DNA from: Condylostoma magnum
Taxonomy: Eukaryota > Ciliophora > Heterotrichea > Heterotrichida > Condylostomatidae
DNA: 35,993 nt
NCBI GenBank assembly: GCA_920105805.1
Contig: CAKKTI010000111.1
Location: 3,718-39,710, forward strand
Direction: 5' to 3'
In this document: piece by piece, positions 1 to 12,267 of the stretch
How positions within the stretch are numbered: position 1 is the stretch's first letter
Layout: every line of letters starts with the position of its first letter
Notes under the pieces: generated by a model
The model's database searches: none
What the model was told of the DNA's origin: nothing
Seen by the model: the letters and a program-made list of their open reading frames with translations, nothing else
Made by a program: the position numbers and the translations under genes

Positions 1-1
1 A

Positions 2-2026
2 ATTTCCTAAAATAACTAATTTTTTAACAATACAGCTTTCTATGGTAACGATATAGCTTCATATGGCGTGCAGCTTATATTAAGAAATACAGAAGAAGTG
101 GAAAGCTACTAAATTCCTAGTGGACATGAATTCAGAAAACCAATTATAGTAGATTTAATAGATCCATATGGGCAGATAATCACTACATAAAATGGCTATA
201 GGGCTATTTTAAATAGTATAACTGAAGGTGCTAATGTGTAATCATCTCCAATTACAATGATTAACGGAACATTTACCATTGACCAATATCTAATCAGCTA
301 TAAACCTGGCTCATTAGTTGAAATATGGGTAATCTCTGATGCCTTTATGACCATAAACTGAGACTATTTATAGGAATACCAATATGAAGTTTAATTAGTG
401 CAATAACTGTACTTAAGAAACTGTATTTTAGGTGAAGTTGTGCAAAACGGCAATTGCAATAAATGCGGTGAGAATTTATTTTCTTTAGAACTTGATGACA
501 TTTAATGTAATCAGTGTCCAAGTAACTCATTATGTCCTGGAGGATTTGCGATTTTCCCTCTAGAAGGACACTGACGATAAAGCAATACTAGTGATACTAT
601 ATACAAGTGCTTTTATCAGCCTGCTTGCTTAGGACATCAAAATTACACGTCTTATACAGGAAAATGTTAATAGGGATACAAGGGAAATTTTTGTTAATCA
701 TGTGCAAAAAATTACTATAGAAGCTACTAAGATTAGTGTAATAAGTGCTAAGATGAATAATCTACTATAATAAGGGTGATTATATTTTTTATGTGCTTTT
801 TTGTTATTGTAGGAATTATTTCTTATTAAACAATGTAAACTGCACATAAATCAGCGGATTTGAAATCGGTTTATATGAAGATTTTAATGAACTATTTATA
901 ACTAACCGGATTAACAGCTTCATTTGATCTAGACTGACCTAAAGTGCTACTAGAATTCTTCAGTGTTTAATAAAGCTTAAGCTCATAAACGACATAGGCC
1001 TTTTCATTAGACTGCTTAATGCAAGATAATGACTTGAATGTAATTTATACCAGATAGATAATATACGCTTTATGTCCTCTAGTAATAACAGCTGTATTAT
1101 TACTGTTTTGGTTAATTCTTGCATTTTTATTAGAATCTAAGAAGTTTATTACTTAAAACTTTATATAGAATACAATAGTAGCATTCTTTTTAATTCATCC
1201 TAATCTAATTAAGACGTATTTTTCAGGAATTCACTGTTATTAGAAAGATGATAATTAATTCTTACTAAGAGTAGATTTAGATGTTGAATGCTGAGATTAA
1301 GATCACTTATTCTACTCCTTATATACTATTTTGCCAGCTTTGATCATATGAGGATTAGGAGTTCCTGGTATTGTTTGGTATATACTGAAGCATTGTAGGT
1401 CTTAGTAATAAACATTTCTATTCAAAGCTTAATTCGGGTTTCTTTATAATGGGTATAAGGAAAACTAGTATTATTGAGAAATCATTATTATGTACAGAAA
1501 GATACTGATTGCTTTTATTCTAGTGTTTTTGAATACAATTTCAATACCTTTACAAGCTTTGCTAACTGTACTCATTTTGGCTGGATTTTTGCTATTATAG
1601 TGGAAAAATGAGCCGTTTAAGACTGACAATTTGAATTCTTTAGAGTTTAGATCTATTATCATTTCCCTTATTACAATATATTGCGGATTGTTTTATTTAA
1701 TGACAGAGTTAAGTGAAGCTGTTAAAGTAGCTTTTTTTGTGATTATTGTTGTTTTTAATTTCTATTTCTTGCAACTGTGATGTAAGGAGTATATTAGAGA
1801 AGTTTTACTTTAAATAGCTGTTAGAAAACCACGTCTAATCATTAAATATTTTAGATTTTGGCCATAAGTTTACAATAGAGCTTTATAAAGTATTTCTAGC
1901 TTTAGTGAAATGTAGTCTACCTAGTAGCAAAGTAAGGTATTCAACCTAGATGTATTTTAGATCGATAATTTTCCTAGAAGATTAGAGGAATTATATATAC
2001 TTAAAGTAGAGGAAAGTATTAGTTAG
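2..2026 (+). CDS. Cysteine-rich multi-pass membrane protein, C-terminal part (5' end off window)
   Basis: An open frame enters from the left edge and gives about 674 residues when TAA/TAG are Gln and TGA is Trp. It starts in an extracellular-type region (DPYGQI motif). A cysteine-rich stretch follows, with CxxC pairs around residues 140-250 of the visible part and motifs such as GNFCQSC. The rest holds about seven hydrophobic segments, for example around 775-830, 1070-1130, 1330-1380, 1490-1600 and 1650-1770. It is clearly paralogous to the minus-strand gene at 6374-12205: DLKSVYMKILMNYL against DLKSVYVKILMNYF, and TDNLN, RKxxI and HPNL motifs at matching places. By analogy the missing N-terminus should be a long parallel beta-helix. 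The role is unknown; a surface receptor or sensor is a guess. The gene probably ends at TAG 2024-2026, which is followed at once by TAA 2027-2029. A TGA lies in frame at 2060. Confidence 0.85.
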
Positions 2027-2076
2027 TAAACTTGTTTTTATGTATATACTACAAATTAATGATAACACTAATATTT

Positions 2077-3012
2077 CTAACTAGCAGGCTTCCTTGCAAG
2101 TATCTTATAAACCTTCATTTTCCTCTCTTAATTCCAAACAACACTTTAAAAATCCATAGACGCACACAATAACGGGAACTTTTCTTATAATTCCTCACTC
2201 GTAAAATGTCCAACATCATTTAAAATCGTAGGTGTAATTCTTCCATATGTCCCAAATCTTGATAAAAACAACTTATCTTGAGTTTAAGGATTCTCCTAGA
2301 ATTACCTATGCAATGCTTCAGCATTGCCCCAAGTCCTTTCCGACCACAATCTTGTATATTCTTCAATGGATTCTACAATAAATCCTGTTCTTTCCAGTAA
2401 TGCAATTAAGTCCTCATAAGTTTTTGTCCCAGGCAATGGAAACTTCTTAGTATGAACTTCTTGGTATTCAGGGGTCATTTCATGAGGATATTAATTAGCC
2501 AATACATAATCCTCGAAATAAAACAGTCCTCCAGGCTTCAGTGCTCCAAAAATCTTTCCGTATGCCTCATCCCCGGGTATAAGACACAGCACTACAGTAT
2601 CAATAGCTACATCAAACTCATTTTAAGGGAAATCATAAGCAGTTGCATCGCCTTAATAATACTCATGCTTATTGCCCATATTGCATATTTCTGATATTCT
2701 AGATGCAATTTGCACATACGATTAGAAATATTCTAATCCATAGCAACTGCAGTTGGTTTACTTAGTCAAATATCTGCAGTTTCCTCCCAGGCCTGAGCCT
2801 ATCTCTAATACCTTTGTAGACTCTGATACTTAATTAGAGGTTACTAGAGATTCCAGGCCTGAAAGGCCACCTGGGCGGAGTAAGTCAATGCGATTGAAAT
2901 CCTCTATTTATACATTTTCCTGCTACCCTATACGCTCTACCTCGTGGCCCAGGAACTCCTTATACTCATCGCTGTATATATAAACTGCATCTATCCAACT
3001 CTCGTAGTCCAT
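2077..3012 (-). CDS. Class I SAM-dependent methyltransferase
   Basis: The product is 311 aa. Motif I, VLEIGSGLGG at residues 68-77, is the S-adenosylmethionine-binding glycine loop. An acidic residue follows in GLEYF, then GDATAYDFP and FDVAIDTVVL near residue 134, and LKPGGLFYFEDY, which is the usual motif III region. The layout resembles small-molecule methyltransferases of the sterol, phosphoethanolamine or cyclopropane-synthase type, but I cannot name the substrate. There is no signal peptide, so it is probably cytosolic. Nine or more in-frame TAA/TAG codons fall where Gln fits. The frame ends at TAG 2077-2079, straight after a natural C-terminus (ARKPAS), with no TGA nearby. It is convergent with the upstream membrane-protein gene (50 bp apart) and divergent from the RNA polymerase III gene (33 bp between start codons). 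Confidence 0.9.
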
Positions 3013-3045
3013 TTATTATACCAGACAAACCTATACAGTACAAAA
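3013..3045. promoter_or_regulatory. 33-bp divergent intergenic region (methyltransferase / Pol III subunit)
   Basis: Only 33 bp separate the two divergent start codons (3010-3012 on minus, 3046-3048 on plus). Both 5' UTRs and both core promoters must fit here or inside the coding regions. I see the short AT-rich words TTATTATA and CCTATACAG but no consensus that I can defend. Confidence 0.45.
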
Positions 3046-6000
3046 ATGTCTCAAGACGAAAAGTGAAAATTAATACCAGCCTTCCTCTTACTACGAGGCC
3101 TTGTAAAGCAGCACATTGACTCGTTTAACTTCTTCATAGAAAGTGACATAAAGCAAATCGTAAGTGCAAAATCTAACTATATAATCACATCAGATAACAA
3201 TCCTAGTTTCTATGCGAAGTATTTGGACATAAGAATCTCTAACCCTGAGTTTGAGGAAATGGGAATAACAAGAACTCTGACTCCCTAAGAATGCAGACTC
3301 AGGGACATCACTTACTCAGCTCCAATACTAGTTGATATAGAATATACCAGAGGGGATGAGATTACCATAAGAAATGACTTTGAAATAGGAAGAATGCCTC
3401 TTATGGTAGGATGCTCAAGATGTGTGTTAAAGGATAAGAATTTTGAGGAGTTGACGAAGTTTTAGGAGTGTCCTTATGACCCAAGAGGCTATTTTATAGT
3501 CAGAGGGGTAGAAAAGGCTATTCTAATACAGGAATAAGCTAGCAAGAACAGAATAATCGTAGAAACCAATGCCAAAAATATGGTAACAGCCTAAGTCACC
3601 TCGTCTACACATGAGAAGAAGTCAAGAACTGTTCTGGTAAGCAAAAACAACAAAATTTACCTGCAACACAACATTTTCCAGGAAGAAATTCCCATTACAA
3701 TCGTTTTCAAAGCTTTTGGTATTGAAACAGACCAAGAAATATTCTAGCTAGTAGGCACACAATAAAAGTACATAGAAAGCCTAGTACTCTCACTACAAGA
3801 ATGCAGCAGCCACAACATAATGACCTAGCTCCAAGCCTTAAAATTCATGGGAAATCGCATAAAGAACAGCAAAGCAGTAAAAACTGGCAGAACAAAAGTA
3901 GAGGAGGCCAAAGACATACTAAGCACTATAATCCTTTCCCACATACCTGATGAGAACTCCCTGGCAAAGGTGCGTTATCTATCCATCATGATCCGCAAGA
4001 TAATCGACACCCTTTAAAACCCTTCAAAAATAGACGACCGTGACTACCTGGGCAACAAACGCCTTGAATTGGCCGGCTAACTAATGAGCCTTTTATTCGA
4101 AGACTTGTTCAAACGTATGAACTCTGAGATAAAAAAGGAAGTAGACAAGTACTACGCAAAGGACCACAGTAAAAAGACTAAGCCATTCGAGGTAACCCAG
4201 GCTTTTAAGTCGAATACAATAACAATGGGGATGGCAAACGCATTGACTACTGGTAACTGGTCGTTAAAACGCTTTAAGATGGAGCGTGCGGGGGTCACGG
4301 AAGTACTGAGCAGACTTTCGTATATTGCAAGTTTGGGAATGATGACTAGAATAAACAGTTAGTTTGAGAAAACAAGAAAAGTGTCAGGCCCAAGGTCCCT
4401 TCAGCCGTCCTAGTTTGGTATGTTGTGCCCTTCTGACACTCCAGAAGGGGAGTCATGCGGGTTGGTTAAGAACCTAGCACTTACTACTCATGTTACTATA
4501 GACCAGCCTGTAGAAATGGTACTGAGACTTATAATATCATTGGGTGTATAGGACGCGTTGATGTACTTCGGGGATGAGTTGTATGGAAAAGGTGTGTATA
4601 GAGTGTTTTTGAATGGACAGCCAGTGGGGATTCACTCGTAGCCGGTGTTCTTAGTGGATAATATAAGGGCACTCAGGCGGTGTGGGAGGATCAGTGAGTT
4701 TTTAAGTGTAAGTTTGTAAGAGGATATAAGAGAAGTTAATTTGGCCTCCGATGGAGGCCGTTTGATACGACCTTTGATAATTGTTAAAAAAGGTGAACCA
4801 ATGGTAAAACCCAGACATATTTTTGAGCTAAATCAAAACATAAGGAATTTTGACGATTTTATAAAGGAAGGACTGGTAGAGTACTTGGATGTTAATGAGG
4901 AGACTAATGCTCATATAGCGATGTATGAGAGTTAGATAAGTGATAAGACTACACACTTAGAAATTAACCCCCTGACCCTCCTCGGTGTAGTTGGAGGACT
5001 TATTCCCTATCCTCACCACAACTAGTCCCCCAGAAACACTTATCAATGTGCAATGGGAAAGCAGGCTATGGGGACTATCGGGTATAATTAGTACTCCAGG
5101 ACGGACAATGTACTTTTTTTGCTGGCATATCCTTAAAAGCCGCTGGTTAAGACTAGGACTATTGAGATGATTAATTTTGAGAAACTACCAGCCGGACATA
5201 ATGCCTCAGTTGCTATAATGAGTTACTCTGGATATGATATAGAAGATGCTATAATAATGAACAAACAGTCGATTGATAGAGGATTTGGAAGATGTATGAT
5301 ACTAAGATGCACTTAAGGGGAAGTATAGAGGCACGCTAATGGAACAATTGATAGGTTGTTAGAGCCTTCTGCTAATTAAAAGGCGTCGTTTTTACAGAAA
5401 GAAGCGTCTTTGGATAAAGATGGGTTGAGTTGTGTAGGCAGTTGTGTTAATAATAGAGATATAATGGTGAATAAGTTTTCACCGAATATACGGAAAGAGT
5501 TTATGGAGGATCCGCAGTAACTGGGAAATGAGGCTTATTCCTCCTCTTATGTTACCTTTAAAGGGCCGAATCCAGCGACTGTAGACAGAATTTACGTTAC
5601 TTCTAATAACGAGTAGGATTTATTAATTAAGCTGATCACCCTAGAAACAAGAATACCGGAATTAGGGGATAAATTCAGCTCAAGACACGGCTAAAAGGGT
5701 GTTTTAGGACTTGTAATAGGACAAGAGAACCTGCCATTTAGCGAGACTGGATGGTGCCCGGATCTAATCATGAACCCTCACGGATTTCCTTCTAGAATGA
5801 CTGTTGGAAAGCTTATAGAGCTGTTATCCGGAAAAGCAGGAGTGCATTAGGGAAAGTTTAAGTACGGAACAGCTTTTAGCGGAGATCCTATATAAAGTGC
5901 ATCGTAGATTTTGATATAGCACGGATTTGATTACTTGGGTAAGGATTTTCTTACATCGGGGATTTCAGGAGAGCCTATAAAGTCGTATATTTTCTCAGGG

Positions 6001-6372
6001 CCTATATACTACTAGAAGTTGAAGCATATGGTGGCGGATAAAATGCATGCCAGGGCTACTGGCCCCATGACAGGACTTACTCGATAGCCTACAGAAGGAA
6101 GGGCAAATGAGGGAGGACTGAGACTCGGAGAAATGGAAAGAGATTGCTTGATTGGGTATGGGGCTTCTAATTTAATACAGGAAAGATTAATGTTTTCCAG
6201 TGATTTGTTTTAAGCGTGAATTTGTGAAAAGTGCGGACTTTTTGGGTACAAGTAATGGTGTTAGTATTGCAGTTCAGGGTAGAATGTTATTGATATCAAG
6301 TTGCCATATGCATGTAAGTTGCTGTTTCAAGAATTGTTATCGATGAATATTATGCCTAGGTTGAAATTTTAG
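3046..6372 (+). CDS. RPC2: DNA-directed RNA polymerase III subunit RPC2 (second-largest)
   Basis: The protein is 1,108 aa, against about 1,130 for human POLR3B, and is intronless. It begins MSQDEKWKLIPAF followed by [12 protein letters not shown], a hallmark of second-largest polymerase subunits; the W there is TGA 3064. The Pol III type is shown by [17 protein letters not shown] and by [19 protein letters not shown], then [20 protein letters not shown], the beta-subunit signature. Later come [23 protein letters not shown] at residues 874-885 (active-site region) and a C-terminal zinc module with Cys at 1060, 1063, 1072 and 1075. It ends [22 protein letters not shown], as expected for the family. 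It transcribes tRNA, 5S and U6 genes as part of the nuclear Pol III core. Stop: TAG 6370-6372 fits the family C-terminus; TAA 6382 and TAG 6388 are alternatives. The first in-frame TGA lies hundreds of bases further on, so TGA is not the terminator here. Confidence 0.97.
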
Positions 6373-6373
6373 A

Positions 6374-9300
6374 TTAGTAACTAATTTTAGATGTCCATAG
6401 ATCTTGCATATTTCTAGGGAATGTTGTATCAGGTTGTTAAATCGACGCTGTCTTGTGTTTTTTAGGGGATTCTGTAACATTAGTAAATTAATCAATTGTT
6501 GAGTTGTTCTAATAAGCTTCGTTGTAGATATATGGCCAGAATTTACAGTATCTTAGTATTATTCTTGGCCTTTTTTATGCTATTTGTAATAAAACTGCTT
6601 TTAAGTACTCTTTTAGTCATAGTTGGATAAAATACAGGTTAAAAAATACGATTACTATGAATAAAAATAGTTTTGACACTTCTTCTAAGTCATTTGTTAG
6701 ATATATTAAACCACAGTAAATAGTAATGAGGGAGATTAGTATAGATTGAGTTTCTAACAGGTTTAGATTGTCTGTTTAAAACGGTTAGTACTTAATCTAC
6801 AGCAATAGAAAGCTCAGTATAACTAAAAACACTAAAAGGGCTTATAAGGAAATTGAAACACTACTAAGAAAAACAGATATAAAAGTAATTATCATCTTCC
6901 TGTACAAAATGACTATCTCCCAATAATACTTTTCTATCTTATATCCATTGTAAATAAAACCAAATTTAATCTTGAATCAGTAATCCTGCAAATATAGCTT
7001 TGACTTCATGATTATGTACAAAGTTATACCAGGAATTCCAATTCCTCATATTATCAAGGCAGGTAAAGCAACTTTAACAGAATATACCAAATGATCACTG
7101 TTTCAACACTCAATATCTAAATCAGACCTTAATCAATATACTGAATCATCGAGTAAATAGCAACTGAAACTTGAAAAGTACACTTTAACTAGATTAGGAT
7201 GTAGTAGAAAGAACACAATTATAACAGTGGCTACGTAATACTAAGTTAAGTACTTTTTATCCTGCTAAAATACAGCCACTGCTCCTCAAATTAGCAAAAG
7301 CAGCACTGCTATGAAAAAGGGACATACAGAGAATACCACTATATTCACAAAAATAGTCTCTACATCAAGATTTCATTAGCTTATTAAACAGTCTACAGAA
7401 AACGCTTATTCAGTAGAGCTGCTGTAAATCGATTAAGCCTGAAACAATTCTAGTACTTATTCAGGCCAATCAAGCTCAAATGAGGCTGTGAGTGCACACA
7501 GTTAAAAGTAGTTCATTAAAATCTTTACATAAACGGATTTCAGGTCATATGGTTTTAGGGCTGTTTGAATTGTTTAATAGACCATAAAACTTACCAGAAT
7601 TATCAAAGCTATTAGAACTAGGGAAATCCTTATATTATTTGTTTCTTGATCAGGGCATTTAACACATTAGTCATTTTGTCTTCTGCTATAATTATCATCA
7701 CAGGATTAGCATAGGTTCCCTTTGTAGCCTTTTTCACATTATCCTTAAAGAGAGGTAAAGTTTTTATGTCCTAAACAAGCATCTTGATTAAAGCATGTAA
7801 GTATAGTAGATGTTGTATTGCTAGGCCTCCAATTCCCTTACAATGGATAAATTTTATAACCTTCTCTACACTCTGCATTATTTGGACACTTTTTGCATAT
7901 AATGCTTTACAATGCTAAACTATAATAGTTGTCCTAGCATTATATGCAGGCTCCGTTTTACTCAACCTCTCCTATTATACAGTCTCTTAACTTGATCTAT
8001 ATATTGACTTATACTTCATTTTCGTAGTTTAGTAAGGAATTTCAAGTAACACTTTTGAAAGCATCAGTAACAAAGGTAATATTTGTATTAGAATTTGGCT
8101 AGTGTGTAATTTTGTAGTTGTTTAGCTCAAAAACTCCATTTTGTGCCGTAACTTATGGTGATTCTATTTTAGCAGTTTAATCAACCGAATCCATAAAAAG
8201 CCTAGATGAGTTATCAGTAGTTACGATTTAACCATAAGGATCGACCAGATTTATTATTATTTTATGCTCTGTGTCCTAACCACTTACAAAATATTTATTC
8301 TGTATATCGTCTTGATCTTCTACTTGTAGTTAGACTGCATAAGAGCCTACATTGTTACCATACTATGCACTGTTTTAGGAGTATTGGTTATCAATCAATG
8401 TAACTTCTTTTATATTTCAGAAAATGGCGCCACCTTTTCAAGCATTATTATTTTAGAAAATGCAGTTTTAAATTAAGCCTTCCTACGTAATGGAAAGATC
8501 CACGGCTCCTCCTTATCCACTGGAATTATTCGTAAATTTAGAGTTTTTGATAGTTACTGAAGGTCCTGTTACCCTGATGGCTCCATTTGAATTATCTGAA
8601 AAGTCTGATTAGTCAATTTCTACGGATAATATTGGACTCCTAATAAATAAAATTGAATTATTCCTGTAAGTTACATTCTTAATACTAATCATATAGGCGA
8701 AGGAAATATTTGGAATTTATTCCTATTCATTTAAATATCTCATTTCTGTAATTGTTGAATCTTCAATATTGACTATAGATACTATAAATATATATAACAT
8801 ATCCCCATCAAATCTTGTAATATTGGATTGTCTTATTACTAGTTGACCAAGAAATTAGAAAATCAAATATCCTGCTTCTCCTCCTATTCTTGTTGTGTTC
8901 ACAATGTCAACCTTTTATAAATATAATTCAGTTTCTGCTAAAGTGAAAATAGCGCCCAAAGATCCATAAAAAATTGTGTTATTTTAAAACTTAGAGCCAA
9001 TTATCTTTATTGTACACTTGTTTAATAAAATCAATGCAGAACCACATTATCCCCCTTCATAAATAGAATTTTAATCAATTATATCCACATCTACAAACCC
9101 AGTTATAAAACAACCTTCAAATCCTCCTTAATACAGAAATTTGTTAGAATCTAGAAAAAGTTTTGATTATTAGAACCCAAGCCCACCTCCATACTATCCA
9201 TGTGCTAGAGCTTGCTAGTCCTATGATAAACTGTTATACTAGAAAGTTGTATTAGCTATTGTAATGTTATATACTAAAATTCCATAAATTACAATATTTC

Positions 9301-12205
9301 CTTCATTTTTCTCGAATAAAGAATTTTAGATTACATTTGGAAAGTTTTCATTTATCTAGAAAAATACTATTCCTACTCCCATTCATGCTTTGTTTTAACT
9401 AAAAGTGCAATTAATAGCAAATATTTAGGCGTTATTCTGAATTAGAATAACACCAGTGTATGCATATGATTGATTATTTTCGAATATGACTGAATCAAGC
9501 TCTAATACTCCTCCTTGCCCGGAAATCTGCATTCCTGATTCTCCTTAACTCCCAATACAATTTCTTATATGAGAGGATTAAAATCTACCTATTCCATTCA
9601 CAGTGCTTTAATAAATTGGAGATCTTGAAGCTTGTATATTGATAAATTGAGAATTATTATCTTCAAATATTCCTAAGTTGTTTATGATTATTTACCCAAC
9701 AATATTCTAGAACAAGCAATTATTTGTTTATACCCAAGTACCATTGAAGTAATTATCAAGAGCTATGAGCTAATATGTACTTATATCGCTGATAATTGAT
9801 TAATCTAATTAAACACACTATTCAACTTCATCGTTAAGAATACAATTGGCTTATAATAATACAATTTAGCTTATGATTTAATCATCTCCTATATCTTTGG
9901 CTTATAAATTATTAATTACTATTACTCCATTCAGTTTTTCCATTTCAAAAACCTTTAGTTGTATTGCATCTTAATTCCTTACAAATAGATTAGATATTGA
10001 TATGTTCTTTATATTAGATGATTTGGTAGCAATGGAATCTATTGCAAATATCTTAACATTGTTCTATACTTCAATATTGGTGATTTAAAGATTGTCTATA
10101 TCTAAGTTGGCTAAGTCCGTTTAATAAATCCCTTACTCTATATAAAACATGATACTTCCTTCTTGCATTTTAGAGTCTTATACTATTAGTTACTGAATGA
10201 GTAAATTACTATCATATCCAGTCAGTGCAATGTAGAATAGTTTGCTTTGATTTATATCGAATTTTTCTATGAGTGTATCCAATAATTCAACAGAATTCAC
10301 TTCCAGATTAAATATGGAATTTTGTAGTGCTTTGATATTTACAAAACTACAGCTTTTTATAGAGACTTGTGCTTCATCTCCATGAAAAGAACTAAATTGC
10401 TAAAGATCTGTGAATTTTGAGTCTTTAATTTCTATTCTACAAGATTTTAAGCACTGGATTTTGAATCAAGACTATGATATTGAAATAGATTGTATATTAA
10501 TAAACTATATATCATTGAATTAGTCTAAATCACCTTAAATCTATGCATCTACAATAAATTAGCTTCCTTTTGTTTATAGCTATTCTGCCTTTTAGATATC
10601 TAGGGAATCTACATAAGCATTTCCAATTCCTTACCCTTTTATTACGCAATATGTGCTTTGTTATTACCCTAGTTCCAATTAAAACTATTGAAAAAATCCA
10701 TAAGAAATGTGTCTTTGACTAAGCATTAAAATAGGGAAATAGTTTCATGAAATTGTATCTAAATAATACTAAGTATTTTCTATAACTAGTGAATGTATAT
10801 CAATTAATAATGATCCAAGTGAGCCGCTTCCGGCATCCAATATAAACGAATTTTAGAATCTTAAATAGTTCATGTGGTAAGAACCCTTATAACTTTTATT
10901 GAGTTTTATAATAGTTTGTTATTAAGTAGAGACCAAGTAAACTTTCTCATATCTTGCATTATAATTTTATATTTATGTTTAATCAAATTATGAGTCAATA
11001 TGAAGCATTTAGCCATTATTCTAGCCATAAATATTTTAATAGCTCTGATTTTACATACTTATTATAATAGTTTTATCAATTTTTTAAGTGTTTAAAATCT
11101 TAATCAAAGCTCCTTTTCCCAATAAGCAATTTTTAAACTACAAATTTGTAGTGTTTAGGCTCTCAAATTGACCAAAAAGCAAAGTATTGTTCTCATATGG
11201 GGAAACTACGCTTTAGTTTGACACTGTATTAAAGATATTTTCAATCTTTACATCAATAATTTCTATCTTTTAAGCGAATTCTACCTTTAAAAACCCAGAA
11301 CTGGTAAAATCATTAGAGAACTGTAAATCATAAGCAAAGAAATCAAAAGTACAGTCCTGCACTGTGACTTAACATTGACTCATTTGATGAAACTATTCAT
11401 TTATATCAATCATCATATTTTCACCGAATAAGGTTATATACGAAAACTAGTTATTTTTAATTAATACATCTTATCCAATAAGATTCACTTTAAACAGAGA
11501 TTTTAGGTTCATTCTTATCTCCTAAATGATGCAATTGGTTATATTTAACCCTGAAGTAAATTCAAACACATTTCAACGTTAGGCAATTGAATCCTTCTGT
11601 ATGAAATTATACACATCAGATGGTGTATATGAGTACTAATCTAGCATTGACTGCTACTACTCTTAAAAATCGCATTCTCTATTAACATGGTCACATTAAT
11701 CAACCTTAGAACTCATGATATAAGGATCAAATTTTCTTCACCACTGTAATTCATCATCCAAATCAAAGTAGAAATTCCTACCAGAAATGTTCAAGTTTGA
11801 TATCTTAACTGACTTAGCTTGTATTTTCCTAGTAACAGGGTAATCATTCCATATACTCCCTCCTCTTATCATGATCTAAGCAAGTTTTTCTTAGTCATCA
11901 ATACATCCAGTTGAATTGTTGAGGTGGCAATACCAAGTAGTAAGGATTACTTCTGAGTTGACAACTTTAGATAAGTCAAGCTAACAGTTTTAAGAGGTGT
12001 ATTGAGAGTTAAGCTCATGGTAATTGTCGCCTTGAGTGTATTCGAAGTAGATATAGATTTGAATTTCCTCTTAAAGTGGCTCTGATTCTAACTAAGCCTA
12101 GACAAACAGCTGACAAAGCTGGTTAAAATGATTACTTTGCTGCTGCTGATCAATATGCATAAAGTGCTCAAGACCACTAATCAAAACTATCAAAAACCCT
12201 AACAT
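6374..12205 (-). CDS. Giant beta-helix, cysteine-rich multi-pass membrane protein (receptor-like)
   Basis: The product is 1,943 aa in one uninterrupted frame. It opens with a hydrophobic signal peptide (MLGFLIVLISGLEHF). A very long Asn/Ile-rich region of roughly residues 100-1300 has short repeating strands of the pectin-lyase/parallel beta-helix kind found in large ciliate surface proteins. Residues about 1408-1528 are cysteine-rich (CQDNYY, CKKCPNNAEC, GNLCQSC). After residue 1529 come about seven to nine hydrophobic helices. The C-terminal 500 residues align without gaps of note with the gene at 2-2026, which lies on the opposite strand, so this is an inverted paralogue pair flanking the methyltransferase and RPC2. 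The ligand and function are unknown. The proposed stop is TAA 6374-6376, only 1 bp from the RPC2 stop, so the two convergent transcripts probably overlap. Further in-frame stops lie inside RPC2. Confidence 0.85.
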
Positions 12206-12267
12206 TTTTATATATCAAATTTAAGTAACTCTTATAAAATTGTATAAATTATCCCATAATTTCAAAA
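12206..12267. promoter_or_regulatory. 62-bp divergent intergenic region
   Basis: This AT-rich gap lies between the start codons of the minus-strand giant membrane protein and the plus-strand nicotinamidase-like gene. It contains TTTATATATCAA next to the minus-strand start and TATAAATTAT in the middle, which are TATA-like words. Promoter function is inferred only from position. Confidence 0.4.

Noticed and set aside
3046-6372. RPC2 as a pseudogene full of stop codons
   Set aside because: The stops fall where Gln or Trp is expected, the frame never shifts over 1,108 codons, and all catalytic motifs are intact. Reassignment explains it fully.
2060-6660. A karyorelict-type code in which TGA is the only stop
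   Set aside because: RPC2 and the methyltransferase reach their natural C-termini at TAG, and RPC2 has no in-frame TGA for hundreds of bases beyond. TGA would fit as a stop for only one gene (PDI) and possibly for the first and the TPR genes. TAA/TAG termination fits the rest.
7000-12000. Polymorphic outer-membrane-like bacterial gene acquired by transfer
   Set aside because: The beta-helix repeats recall such proteins, but the signal peptide, eukaryotic-style cysteine module, multi-helix tail, ciliate codon use and neighbouring paralogue fit a ciliate gene family.
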